Under the pieces are notes generated by a model that saw only the letters and a list, made by a program, of their open reading frames with translations, had not been told where the DNA came from and made no database searches. Positions 62,001-64,000 of a DNA stretch of 64,000 nucleotides are shown piece by piece. The DNA comes from Acholoe squamosa. Its lineage: Eukaryota; Annelida; Polychaeta; Phyllodocida; Polynoidae. A program made the position numbers and the translations under genes. Location: contig OX439044.1 of the NCBI GenBank assembly GCA_949317995.1, forward strand, positions 30,886,733 through 30,950,732, given 5' to 3'. Every line of letters begins with the position of its first letter. Position 1 is the stretch's first letter.

Positions 62001-63417
62001 ATAACTTGTAGATGACTGATTCAACTAAATAATTGCCCAAAAACATAGATTTCTTTTTCAAATTTGCCACAAGAAAATGTGAGGTGGGCGCCGTTTATAG
62101 CATTTAGCTATGTAGGACCAGGTAACCTGAAATACACACTTCTCTTTTGGCAATGATAAAGACTGGTCTCGATTAAAATGTTGGATACTCTTATGATTCA
62201 TACTATAGCAGCAATATGATATACAAAGTCCAAATGGTTTCGATGTATTATAAATAATGAAGTTTGAATCACTATTATACTACTCAAGTACCATGATATC
62301 ATATATATATTGCCTTTTTAGGGATAGCACCTTATTCTTCGTTGGTAGCCTGCACGAAGGCAGAGGGAATGTAAAGTCATGCACTGAATATTGATACAGC
62401 TCTATGACTATGTGCACCGTATAGCTACATCTTGTCTGTATTGGTATAAAGCATGATTTCTTTGTCAAATTTCTACACTCACCCTGACCTGGAGCGATCA
62501 TTGAGTGATACAATTATCATTCAGCTTAATTATTCTATAGCCCGAATAATGACCCTAAATATTAATCAATACGAATAGATTGCTAAAAGTGGAAACAACT
62601 GATTGAACAGTTTCCTAATAACTCTAGATGGAAACTAGTCTTTATAATGCTAGTTAGTTTTTTGAGTTGATAACTGAATCGAATCGATGCCTCAACTAAT
62701 TATAAAATCGATATTTCTGTTAACCAATTACATATGCAATAGCTACCCCGACACACACAGCAAGCACTTTAAGAGCCAACTCAATTTTCACTAGTTTAGC
62801 ATGTGATCGATGATACCCATTATACAATTTGCAATTAATAATCAGTTCACCCAACACAATTAAACTCATAATACAGTGAGAACGGAGACGGACATTCATG
62901 GACCCCCAATCATGGACCCACAATCAGCTATCCACTTGTCTGTAGTTTAAATCCACCTAATTGCACAAATTGTGACAATCTATAATTTATCTATATTTAT
63001 CTCTGATTGGCCTTATCACCAGCATTTCTTGTGGCCCTGGTCCTTGTCGCATTCGGCCTGTCAGAAGTGAACTTATACAGCAGTCCATCATGGAAATATA
63101 CAATCAAGAACAAAACCTATTACAACCTACAAATGAAAGAGACGTTTTCATCATAAGAGATTTTCTAACTGTCACAAAGAACAAAAGGCATTTCAGAAAC
63201 ACCCCCTGTTGATGGACTATAAACCAAGGACTAGGACAAACAGACTATTTCACTGCCATAAATTAATCATCTCCCTTCCTGCCACTAGGTCCTATGTGAA
63301 AATGGTTCCTACCTGTATACCACTTTTGTCTTGAGCATCAGCATACATGTAGGTGTTGTGAACAAACCGCTGCTGTTGTAGCTCCAGCTCCCTCTTCTTG
63401 TGGTAGTCAGCAGCATC
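1522..63417 (-). CDS. P3H1: Tandem-domain prolyl 3-hydroxylase (leprecan family), 3' part, 15 exons
   Basis: Leprecan-family enzymes are ER 2-oxoglutarate/Fe(II) dioxygenases that 3-hydroxylate collagen prolines. Fifteen minus-strand exons with GT..AG borders join in frame. They match, in order, the end of the helical N-terminal region and the C-terminal dioxygenase domain of vertebrate P3Hs. Unusually, the dioxygenase domain occurs twice. Copy 1 is exons 2-7 and copy 2 is exons 8-15. Each copy has an HxD iron motif (HSD), a distal His (HGV) and an Arg ten residues after it. Intron phases repeat exactly (0,0,1,2,0). Only the last exons carry an ER-retrieval tail. Copy 2 has two versions of its second exon and two versions of its last exon. 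Which of human P3H1, P3H2 or P3H3 is closest was not determined, so the symbol marks the family. The 5' end is outside the window. The family assignment is from recognition of conserved motifs; splicing is predicted by eye. Confidence 0.88.
1732..3516 (-). other. Non-coding stretch between the two P3H terminal exons
   Basis: AT-rich; it would be 3' UTR for the RDEL isoform and intron for the HDEL isoform. No repeat or conserved coding segment was seen. Confidence 0.5.
3517..3720 (-). CDS. P3H1: P3H terminal exon a: distal His/Arg and RDEL tail
   Basis: This exon is 204 bp including the TAG stop, phase 0 in. The acceptor is CTTGCAG before TCAAGG. The translation has [20 protein letters not shown] then [14 protein letters not shown], giving the last iron His and the 2-oxoglutarate Arg of copy 2. 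It ends in a lysine-rich tail and RDEL, a KDEL-type ER-retrieval signal. It is a complete end for the protein, yet a second equally complete terminal exon lies 1.8 kb further on. No AATAAA was found on the minus strand close behind the stop. Confidence 0.88.
   Translation of the reverse strand, partial: SRIKPYRGLIVGFDAGNYHGVLPVLSGQRCAVTAWYTLDPDFEEKNWTTARRILKKMKKKQQLRDEL
3721..5659 (-). other. P3H introns around exon 12
   Basis: Apart from exon 12 (4739-4811), this is AT-rich intron with a T/A-rich run at 4870-4895 and nothing else recognised. Confidence 0.5.
4739..4811 (-). CDS. P3H1: P3H exon 12: [14 protein letters not shown] core strand, copy 2
   Basis: This exon is 73 bp, phase 2 in and 0 out. 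The acceptor is TTTCAG before TGCAAT and the donor is CAG/GTAGG. It encodes [20 protein letters not shown] then LTVQ, equivalent to exon 6. Its phase-0 donor fits both terminal exons that follow. Confidence 0.92.
5660..5774 (-). CDS. P3H1: P3H exon 11: HxD iron-binding exon, copy 2
   Basis: This exon is 115 bp, phase 1 in and 2 out. The acceptor is TTTCAG before GAGACA and the donor is ACAG/GTATG. It encodes [20 protein letters not shown] then [12 protein letters not shown], with the HSD iron ligands and the conserved Cys and PPAY residues intact. It is one codon longer than exon 5 and otherwise equivalent. Confidence 0.92.
6003..6077 (-). repeat. Partial, diverged copy of the 179-bp short interspersed repeat
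   Basis: Matches one half of the elements at 34480-34658 and 60635-60813: GTGCAC.CACACA, then GATAGGAAAGA, then GGGCTAGTGAAGCCC. It lies in the intron between P3H exons 10 and 11, in the orientation of the 60.6-kb copy. The other half, with the TCAC-type end, is missing. Confidence 0.6.
6125..6275 (-). CDS. P3H1: P3H exon 10: [11 protein letters not shown] segment, copy 2
   Basis: This exon is 151 bp, phase 0 in and 1 out. The acceptor is CACCAG before CTGGCT and the donor is CATG/GTAAGC. The end of the translation, [16 protein letters not shown], is the family signature. The start, [20 protein letters not shown], is closer to vertebrate P3H1 than the copy-1 exon is. Its length is identical to that of exon 4. 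Confidence 0.92.
6276..7711 (-). other. P3H intron between exons 9b and 10
   Basis: About 1.4 kb of AT-rich intron. No repeat family, tandem array or extra coding exon was recognised. Confidence 0.5.
7712..7828 (-). CDS. P3H1: P3H exon 9b: DGY...SPHT segment, copy 2, version b
   Basis: This exon is 117 bp, 39 codons, phase 0/0. The acceptor is TCCCAG before GAGGGC and the donor is CAG/GTTGGT, a weaker site than that of exon 9a. It encodes [20 protein letters not shown] then [18 protein letters not shown]. The insert between DGY and SPHT is longer and more basic than in exons 3 and 9a. It is the nearer partner to exon 10. Either alternative use with 9a or the remnant of a further tandem copy would explain it. 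Confidence 0.82.
8215..8325 (-). CDS. P3H1: P3H exon 9a: DGY...SPHT segment, copy 2, version a
   Basis: This exon is 111 bp, 37 codons, phase 0/0. The acceptor is AAACAG before GGAGGA and the donor is GAG/GTATAC. It encodes [20 protein letters not shown] then [17 protein letters not shown], the same block as exon 3. It is followed 386 bp downstream in transcription order by a second homologous exon with the same phases. Using either one keeps the frame. Using both would duplicate the block inside one domain, so mutually exclusive use is likely. Confidence 0.82.
8708..8855 (-). CDS. P3H1: P3H exon 8: start of dioxygenase copy 2
   Basis: This exon is 148 bp, phase 2 in and 0 out. The acceptor is TTCCAG before AATTAG and the donor is AAT/GTAAGAT. 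The translation includes [20 protein letters not shown] and then [20 protein letters not shown]. The LNG.xRf..D.xVT..EC..LI.LAN pattern repeats that of exon 2. The incoming phase fits the donor phase of exon 7, so the two catalytic domains are joined by a linker of roughly 30 residues. Confidence 0.88.
8995..9077. repeat. (TA)n microsatellite
   Basis: Over 70 bases of almost pure TA alternation in the intron between P3H exons 7 and 8. Confidence 0.95.
9080..9412 (+). repeat. Possible solo LTR
   Basis: This stretch begins near TGAGTGATACG, has a TATATAAG box at about 9157-9164, an AATAAA at about 9332, and ends near TTTTTATCCACA. That order of signals is LTR-like. No target-site duplication or second copy could be confirmed in the window, so the call is tentative. 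Confidence 0.28.
9530..9714 (-). CDS. P3H1: P3H exon 7: distal His/Arg exon of copy 1, spliced on rather than terminal
   Basis: This exon is 185 bp, phase 0 in and 2 out. The acceptor is CAATAG before CAAATA and the donor is GAAAG/GTACAT. It encodes [20 protein letters not shown], giving the distal iron ligand His and the 2-oxoglutarate Arg ten residues later, followed by [11 protein letters not shown]. In ordinary P3Hs this is the last exon and ends in a KDEL-type signal. Here there is no such tail. The exon ends in a good donor and joins in phase 2 to exon 8, leading into a second catalytic domain. If the donor were ignored, translation would run only about 15 codons further to a stop near 9472, without an ER signal. 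Confidence 0.9.
10008..10080 (-). CDS. P3H1: P3H exon 6: [14 protein letters not shown] core strand, copy 1
   Basis: This exon is 73 bp, phase 2 in and 0 out. The acceptor is TTCCAG before TGCTAT and the donor is CAG/GTATG. It encodes [20 protein letters not shown] then LSVQ, matching AILYLNGDFDGGNFYFTE of the human enzyme. This is the double-stranded beta-helix core that places the 2-oxoglutarate. The copy-2 exon at 4739-4811 has the same length and phases. Confidence 0.93.
10081..11964 (-). other. P3H intron between exons 5 and 6
   Basis: About 1.9 kb of AT-rich intron. It contains a run of 13 G at 11747-11759 within a GGGT/GGTG-rich stretch (about 11700-11760), which could form G-quadruplexes on the plus strand. 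No gene was recognised. Confidence 0.5.
11965..12076 (-). CDS. P3H1: P3H exon 5: HxD iron-binding exon, copy 1
   Basis: This exon is 112 bp, phase 1 in and 2 out. The acceptor is CTTTAAG before ACCAGG and the donor is TCAG/GTAAC. The translation [20 protein letters not shown] then [11 protein letters not shown] contains HSD, the first two ligands of the 2-His/1-carboxylate iron site, in the same setting as HPVHVDNC in human P3H1. The cysteines and the PPAY.xRD motif are also kept, so this copy appears catalytically competent at this position. Confidence 0.92.
12899..13135. mobile_element. MITE with CCGTA..TCCTGCGTATAAGACGCG-type inverted ends
   Basis: The left end TACCGTATTCTCCTGCGTA and the right end, which reads TACCGTAAACTCCTGCGTA on the other strand, form an inverted repeat of about 27 bp bordered by TA. 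The interior repeats ATAAGACGCACC several times. Elements with GTATAAGACGC ends are common in animal genomes. There is no coding capacity. It lies in the intron between exons 4 and 5. Confidence 0.75.
13136..14538 (-). other. P3H intron 4-5, remainder
   Basis: AT-rich intron with a short GA run near 13801. Nothing else recognised. Confidence 0.45.
14539..14689 (-). CDS. P3H1: P3H exon 4: [11 protein letters not shown] segment, copy 1
   Basis: This exon is 151 bp: 50 codons plus one base, phase 0 in and 1 out. The acceptor is GTGTAG before TTGGCT and the donor is GAAG/GTAAGC. The translation ends in [17 protein letters not shown], the hallmark of the family (human P3H1 has PLYFSYSHLVCRTA). 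The preceding part is an amphipathic helix, [20 protein letters not shown]. The counterpart in copy 2 (6125-6275) has exactly the same length. A piece of this exon's 5' edge, including the acceptor, recurs in the minisatellite at 15.6-16.5 kb. Confidence 0.92.
14690..14800. repeat. Founder-like copies of the exon-4 minisatellite unit
   Basis: Immediately outside the exon-4 acceptor the plus strand reads TACACATTAAGAAAGGGTAA and then repeats as GCCAGCTGCACAATGAGAAA, followed by ATACATGGCCATACTTAAAT. These are diverged copies of the unit that forms the array at 15.58-16.48 kb. Confidence 0.65.
15575..16480. repeat. Minisatellite of ~50-bp units carrying copies of the exon-4 splice acceptor
   Basis: Roughly 15-18 diverged units of the form CATACTTAGCCAACTACACA then TTGAGAAAGGGTCATCTACT then TGATACATGG. 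On the minus strand the first part reads TGTGTAG/TTGGCTAAGTA, which equals the exon-4 acceptor plus its first codons (14679-14695). The array sits in the intron between exons 3 and 4. Confidence 0.85.
16729..16827 (-). CDS. P3H1: P3H exon 3: DGY...SPHT segment, copy 1
   Basis: This exon is 99 bp, 33 codons, phase 0/0. The acceptor is CCTCAG before ATGGCA and the donor is CTG/GTGAG. It encodes [20 protein letters not shown] and then [10 protein letters not shown]. This is the conserved GDGY...SPHT..EKF..xT block of prolyl 3-hydroxylases, N-terminal to the iron-binding core. Its copy-2 counterparts are the two exons at 8215-8325 and 7712-7828. Confidence 0.88.
16921..17048. repeat. (TA)n microsatellite
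   Basis: About 128 bases of TA alternation with a few GATA interruptions, in the short intron between P3H exons 2 and 3. A further short TA run follows at 17089-17101. Confidence 0.95.
17156..17362 (-). CDS. P3H1: P3H exon 2: linker and start of dioxygenase copy 1
   Basis: This exon is 207 bp, 69 codons, phase 0/0. The acceptor is CTATAG before TTTGGG and the donor is GGG/GTAAG. The second half, [20 protein letters not shown] followed by ADKLVDLAG, matches the family pattern LNGSQRVVMDGVIS...C.EL..L that opens the P3H catalytic domain. Exon 8 (8708-8855) has the same segment in copy 2. The first half, [20 protein letters not shown], is a linker whose counterpart is missing in copy 2. Confidence 0.87.
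17719..18093 (+). repeat. 5' LTR
   Basis: Runs from TGTAGAGGTACG to CCCCTTACA. A TATATAAA box lies at 17866-17873 and an AATAAA at 17992-17997, giving a U3-R-U5 layout. It differs from the 3' LTR at about four positions (for example GATCCGGG versus GATCCAGG, and ATCCGGCA versus ATCTGGCA). Confidence 0.95.
18095..18107 (+). other. Primer binding site
   Basis: TGGTGCCGTGACC starts one base after the 5' LTR. The leading TGG is the complement of a tRNA CCA end, as expected for the minus-strand primer site. The tRNA species was not assigned. Confidence 0.7.
18119..20698 (+). pseudogene. gag: coiled-coil N-terminal region plus capsid-like region, interrupted by one stop
   Basis: Structural protein region in one frame, with a TGA at 19649-19651 and continuing coding sequence in the same frame. 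The first part (510 codons to that stop) has no early in-frame ATG; the first is at 18410. A long charged coiled coil occupies about residues 160-320 (for example [20 protein letters not shown]), followed by a Pro/Gly/Asn-rich tract in which the stop lies. The last part (about 19856-20698) is capsid-like, with [14 protein letters not shown] and [18 protein letters not shown]. This frame closes at 20696-20698, before the zinc knuckle, which is in the next frame. Capsid identity is inferred from position and general character. Confidence 0.75.
20695..21030 (+). pseudogene. gag nucleocapsid part with CCHC zinc knuckle, shifted frame
   Basis: A basic stretch ([13 protein letters not shown]) leads to [14 protein letters not shown], a C-x2-C-x4-H-x4-C zinc knuckle that binds nucleic acid in Gag nucleocapsids. 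The usual Gly before His is Trp here. The frame opens at 20695, immediately after a stop in that frame and just as the capsid frame closes, so a one-base change separates it from the capsid part. It ends with TAA at 21028-21030. Confidence 0.78.
21045..22319 (+). pseudogene. pol part 1: protease and start of reverse transcriptase
   Basis: Aspartic protease with [13 protein letters not shown]; the active-site Asp is codon 128 of this frame (nt 21426). It is followed about 230 codons later by the typical entry to a gypsy-type RT, a short helix before the [12 protein letters not shown] segment. The frame stops at 22317-22319 inside the region where RT should continue. The RT resumes in another frame with a one-base overlap at 22316. 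The shift from gag into this frame is also -1, and could be either the natural gag-pol frameshift or damage. Confidence 0.85.
22316..23233 (+). pseudogene. pol part 2: reverse transcriptase core
   Basis: The RT palm is clear: [34 protein letters not shown] and the catalytic YLDDVIVF, then the thumb/connection segment [12 protein letters not shown] and [18 protein letters not shown]. After about 23140 this frame loses similarity, and the RNase H sequence continues in the next frame. The last ~90 bases to the stop at 23233 are therefore probably not genuine coding sequence. Confidence 0.92.
23143..25224 (+). pseudogene. pol part 3: RNase H and integrase, basic AT-hook-like tail
   Basis: RNase H residues include [20 protein letters not shown] and [11 protein letters not shown]. 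Counting from the codon at 23272, integrase has an HHCC zinc site (H202, H207, C237, C240) and the catalytic triad D269, D329, E365, with 35 residues between the last two ([19 protein letters not shown]). Near the end a GPF module ([11 protein letters not shown]) is followed by a Lys/Arg-rich tail with RGRGRPKK, an AT-hook-like motif. No chromodomain was recognised. This part is open over 650 codons, but it is separated from RT by a one-base frame change near 23138-23146. Confidence 0.92.
25225..25841 (+). promoter_or_regulatory. CpG-rich spacer with two perfect CRE sites, candidate internal promoter
   Basis: Between pol and the third coding region lies about 600 bp with no long open frame. 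From 25440 to about 25560 it is dense in CpG and carries CACGTG (25448-25453), TGACGTCA at 25464-25471 and again at 25522-25529, and CGCCATATTG at about 25546, which resembles a YY1-type site. A short ATG frame of 14 codons starts at 25733 in good context and ends just before the third coding region. The composition contrasts with the AT-rich pol. The promoter role is inferred from motifs only. Confidence 0.5.
25842..28664 (+). pseudogene. Third coding region (ORF3): novel zinc-finger protein, about 940 codons with four in-frame stops
   Basis: A single frame from ATG 25842 to TAA 28662 keeps protein-like composition throughout. It is cut by TAG 26271, TAG 26919, TGA 27573 and TAG 28179, with no frame shift. 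The N-terminal part is acidic ([20 protein letters not shown]) and leads to a Trp/Pro-rich block ([16 protein letters not shown]). The middle is Ala/Ser/Thr-rich. Near 27261-27470 are two C2H2-like fingers (CPFSIC...FQRHLVEAH and [20 protein letters not shown]). The C-terminal end is an Ala/Glu-rich coiled coil. No signal peptide or membrane segment was seen, so it is not env-like. The region is more GC-rich than gag-pol. I do not recognise the protein. The zinc fingers suggest nucleic-acid or protein binding, which is inference. Confidence 0.7.
28665..30217 (+). other. AT-rich non-coding 3' segment of the retrotransposon
   Basis: About 1.5 kb between the third coding region and the 3' LTR, very AT-rich after 29340, with no long open frame. 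The expected polypurine tract is weak: CTGGGCGAGTGG lies just before the 3' LTR. Confidence 0.6.
30218..30592 (+). repeat. 3' LTR
   Basis: 375 bp, TGTAGAGG to CCTTACA, near-identical to the 5' LTR and of the same length. The flank after it starts CTTA, matching the four bases before the 5' LTR. A 5-bp CTTAT duplication is possible if the LTR boundary is read one base later. Confidence 0.95.
30593..34199. other. Intron stretch without a gene
   Basis: Besides the MITE at 31398-31759, it holds a run of 11 G at 33047-33057 and of 14 C at 33182-33195, about 125 bp apart. No coding region or RNA gene was recognised. Confidence 0.45.
31398..31759. mobile_element. MITE with CAGGGGT ends and 6-bp target duplication
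   Basis: The left end CAGGGGTGGATACTAA and the right end, reading CAGGGGTAGACACTAA on the other strand, form an inverted repeat that extends into GCCACTGG/GGGCCAGTGGC. TATCTA flanks both sides (31392-31397 and 31760-31765). The interior is non-coding. The ends recall hAT-type transposons; some hAT groups make 5-6 bp duplications. Confidence 0.75.
34200..34379. mobile_element. Small MITE, family with CCGG..GCGCTTATT interior, copy 1
   Basis: The ends TACCGTAGGGCCTGTATAAG and, on the other strand, TACTGTAGTGTCCTGTATAA form an imperfect inverted repeat with one indel. The interior has GGCGCTTATT and GGCGCTCATTCAAAGACCCG, which is shared in opposite orientation with the element at 39.1 kb. Confidence 0.65.
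34480..34658 (+). repeat. 179-bp short interspersed repeat, full copy 1
   Basis: Flanked by TCAATTCCATGC on both sides (34468-34479 and 34659-34670), a perfect 12-bp target duplication. It starts GGGCTTCCCTAGCCC and ends TTACTCACTCAC. It has the same 179-bp length as the 60.6-kb copy. Long, variable target duplications and a simple-repeat end suggest LINE-mediated, SINE-like retroposition; no poly(A) tail or tRNA head was recognised. Confidence 0.85.
34671..39094. other. Intron stretch without a gene
   Basis: Single-copy-looking sequence with an 11-C run at 36245-36255. Short open frames at 36.2-36.6 kb and 38.2-38.5 kb show no known domain and no splice context. Nothing recognised. Confidence 0.4.
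39095..39204. mobile_element. Small MITE, copy 2 of the GCGCC family
   Basis: GGCTGTTTAAGCGCCGGGTC at the left and GGTGTTTAAACAGCCCT at the right form an inverted repeat. GCCGGGTCTTTGAATTAGCG followed by CCGGTCTTGAATAAGCGCC is the reverse complement of the interior of the 34.2-kb element with few changes. Confidence 0.6.
39205..43079. other. Intron stretch without a gene
   Basis: It contains an NRF1-like GCGCATGCGT near 41291, an 11-C run followed by a short CA repeat at 42023-42047, and otherwise nothing recognised. Confidence 0.4.
43171..43790. repeat. 33-bp tandem array
   Basis: About 18 units of GTGAGCAAGGTTAGCACTGA then CACTCTGAGCTGT. As the unit is a multiple of three, part of the array is open on both strands (an 11-residue repeat such as [11 protein letters not shown] on plus). 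No start context, splice site or domain supports a gene. Confidence 0.92.
45089..45185. repeat. Near-perfect palindrome, 37-bp arms
   Basis: TATGATGATTATGCTTGCAC (45089 on) returns as its reverse complement ending at 45185. The arms match at about 35 of 37 positions around a 23-base centre (GATAGAGGCACGAGGTGGAG). It could be a foldback MITE or form a long hairpin in the nascent transcript. Confidence 0.85.
46201..46218 (-). promoter_or_regulatory. CTCF-like motif
   Basis: The minus strand reads GGCCACCAGGGAGCGCCC, close to the bilaterian CTCF core CCACCAGGGGGCGC (one mismatch). Motif match only. Confidence 0.35.
46508..46640. mobile_element. MITE with CAGGGATGCCACT ends and 6-bp target duplication
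   Basis: The ends CAGGGATGCCACT and, on the other strand, CAGAGATGCCACT are flanked by TATCAT on both sides (46502-46507 and 46641-46646). At 133 bp it is non-coding; the interior contains repeated AATTCGGAA/TTCGGAAAT. Confidence 0.75.
47376..47390 (-). promoter_or_regulatory. CTCF-like motif
   Basis: The minus strand reads GGCCACCAGAGGGCA, a strong match to the CTCF core (CCACCAGAGGGCA). Motif match only. Confidence 0.4.
47947..47964. other. Hairpin in a repeat copy (a)
   Basis: CTCAGG..CCTGAG stem followed by CCAATTATACAGG and ACTGAAAACATTTTATT. The surrounding sequence is homologous to that at 50.71-50.78 kb, where the stem bases differ but pairing is kept. Confidence 0.5.
48245..48412. 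repeat. Tandem array, ~45-55 bp unit, four copies
   Basis: Units of ACATGTTTTACAGTGTAGGG then AGGGGCAGTGTAATT, directly followed by the 38-bp array. Confidence 0.85.
48413..48864. repeat. 38-bp tandem array, twelve copies
   Basis: Twelve units of GCCATCCATAAAGGGTTAAG then TGTGCATCAATGCATCAT with few changes. Each unit carries an ATGCAT palindrome. Confidence 0.95.
49171..49400. repeat. ~80-bp tandem array, three copies
   Basis: Units start GTGTGAGGGCTCTAGGCATC and continue AGAGACAATTAAAACTCGCA. A second small duplication, AACAATTCACTACAGGTA, follows at about 49404 and 49485. Confidence 0.9.
50171..50300. repeat. ~16-17 bp GC-rich tandem array
   Basis: About eight units of GGACACCTGGCCCCC with variants, strongly asymmetric (C-rich on plus). 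Confidence 0.9.
50690..52020 (-). repeat. Possible repeat/LTR-like segment with hairpin (b)
   Basis: The right-to-left reading has an AATAAA at about 50771-50776, followed by a perfect 8-bp stem (GCCCAGGG 50712-50719, GATA loop, CCCTGGGC 50724-50731). The hairpin end is homologous to 47.94-48.01 kb. The far end near 51990-52010 has GAACCG..CGGTTC inverted. Extent and class are uncertain. Confidence 0.3.
53843..53857 (-). promoter_or_regulatory. CTCF-like motif
   Basis: The minus strand reads CCCACCAGAGGGCAG, a strong match to the CTCF core. Motif match only. Confidence 0.4.
55922..55934 (+). promoter_or_regulatory. CTCF-like motif
   Basis: CCCCTAGAGGGCA on the plus strand matches CCNNNAGNGGGCA, opposite in orientation to the three motifs at 46-54 kb. 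Motif match only. Confidence 0.3.
59763..59965. repeat. ~32-bp tandem array
   Basis: About six units of GACCAGTATGTTCCCCATCT then GGGCCACCA. Two further diverged units lie at 59316-59380. The array accounts for the long minus-strand open frame over this region. Confidence 0.85.
60635..60813 (-). repeat. 179-bp short interspersed repeat, full copy 2
   Basis: Flanked by GAGCACACACAGT on both sides (60622-60634 and 60814-60826), a perfect 13-bp target duplication. It begins GAGTGAGTGAGTAATAAATG and ends GGGCTAGGGAAGCCC, the reverse complement of the 34.5-kb copy and the same length. Confidence 0.87.
60827..63312. other. Intron stretch next to P3H exon 1 of window
   Basis: AT-rich with an A-rich run at 61427-61450. 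No gene or repeat family recognised. Confidence 0.4.
63313..63417 (-). CDS. P3H1: P3H exon 1 of window (end of N-terminal helical region)
   Basis: This exon is 105 bp, 35 codons, phase 0 at both ends. The acceptor reads TTGCAG before GATGCT and the donor is CAG/GTAGG. It encodes a charged helical segment, [16 protein letters not shown], then [17 protein letters not shown]. This resembles the stretch of vertebrate P3Hs just before the catalytic domain, where an EYxxxRxLLEKEL-type helix is followed by an aromatic-rich strand. The exon joins in frame to the exon 46 kb downstream in transcription order. It is the most 5' coding exon visible; earlier exons lie beyond the right edge. Confidence 0.75.
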
Positions 63418-63749
63418 CTGCAAGAGCAAAAATCACATAATTATAGCTTATTTCATTACAAAGATTTCCTGCAGAAGTGCTGTGAACAAAATGTGGTTTT
63501 AAGGCACGGGGGCACACATCAGATACTCGTATCATTCTCTTGATATCAGAAAAGTCATTCTGTCTGTTGAATTCTTATCCAATAATATTTGTGTCCCTAG
63601 GCCATTGTAGAAGTTAATCCAGAGCCACTATCATCTCACATTGCCTGCCTTATCTAAAGATAAGCGAACTAATCCCTACATTTTCCAACGATCTGCTGAT
63701 ACCAGCCACTAAGGGAAAGTTATCCTTTCAGAAACGTCCCTTTCTGATG

Positions 63750-64000
63750 GACTACACTGTAAAAAGTTAATGTATACATACAGCAAATTTTGCTGTAATC
63801 ATAGAGTAGAAGTTGCTGTAGTCTAACGTACAGCAATTTTTGCTGTACAAGTACCAATTTTGTTGCTGTAAATACAACATTACAGCAAGTGCTGCTGTGG
63901 GCACACAGCAGTTGGCACTCATATATTTGCTGTAGCCCCAAATGCAGCAACACTTGCTGTTCAGTTACTGAATGTATTGCTGTAGATGCAGGAGTACAGC
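63750..64000. repeat. Cluster of TACAGCAA/TTGCTGTA motifs, cut by window end
   Basis: Short inverted motifs (ACAGCAAATTTTGCTGT, TACAGCAATTTTTGCTGTA, ACAGCAAGTGCTGCTGT and similar) recur about every 20-35 bases to the edge of the window. ACTGTAAAAAGTTAATGTAT at 63757 looks like the start of the element. It is probably a palindrome-rich non-autonomous DNA element. Confidence 0.55.

Larger units (their letters stand above)
17363..63312 (-). other. 46-kb P3H intron between window exons 1 and 2
   Basis: Bounded by donor CAG/GTAGG at 63312 and acceptor CTATAG at 17363, phase 0. It hosts the antisense LTR retrotransposon at 17.7-30.6 kb, many small repeats, G/C homopolymer runs and CTCF-like motifs. 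No additional P3H exon and no independent host gene was recognised in it. Confidence 0.7.

Overview
The window looks like invertebrate animal DNA. It is AT-rich, has long introns with standard GT..AG splice sites, and carries a collagen-modifying prolyl 3-hydroxylase, a Ty3/gypsy-type LTR retrotransposon, MITEs, short interspersed repeats and many mini- and microsatellites. A 179-bp interspersed repeat ending in a TCAC-type simple run recalls repeats of molluscs and other lophotrochozoans, but the species cannot be fixed from this sequence.

Host gene. One gene was recognised, on the minus strand: a leprecan/prolyl 3-hydroxylase (P3H) gene. Its 5' part lies beyond the right edge. One exon lies at 63.3-63.4 kb, followed by a 46-kb intron, and then 14 exons between 17.36 kb and 1.52 kb. 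Manual splicing gives an open frame that encodes two complete prolyl 3-hydroxylase catalytic domains in tandem: exons 2-7 (17.36-9.53 kb) and exons 8-13/14/15 (8.86-1.52 kb). Corresponding exons in the two halves have the same intron phases (0,0,1,2,0) and nearly the same lengths, so an exon block was duplicated inside the gene. In the second half two exon positions are themselves doubled. Exons 9a (8215-8325) and 9b (7712-7828) are homologous, both phase 0/0, and could be used alternatively. Two homologous terminal exons end in different ER-retrieval tetrapeptides, RDEL (3517-3720) and HDEL (1522-1731).

Mobile DNA. The 46-kb intron carries, antisense to the gene, a 12.9-kb LTR retrotransposon (17,719-30,592) with two 375-bp LTRs that differ at about four positions. 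It has gag with a long coiled-coil N-terminal region, a zinc knuckle, protease, reverse transcriptase, RNase H and integrase. Between integrase and the 3' LTR it also has a third coding region of about 940 codons (25.84-28.66 kb) with two C2H2-like zinc fingers and no visible homology to env. This region is more GC-rich than gag-pol and is preceded by a CpG-rich segment with two perfect TGACGTCA sites, which looks like an internal promoter. This copy is disabled by five in-frame stops and several single-base frame changes.

Rest of the intron (30.6-63.3 kb). No convincing gene was found. It holds two MITEs with CAGGG-type ends and 6-bp target duplications, a family of small GC-rich-ended MITEs, a near-perfect 37-bp-arm palindrome, two copies of the 179-bp repeat with 12-13 bp target duplications, at least six tandem arrays, thirteen G/C homopolymer runs of 9-14 bases, and several CTCF-like motifs. 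The intron between exons 3 and 4 holds a minisatellite whose unit includes a copy of the exon-4 splice acceptor.
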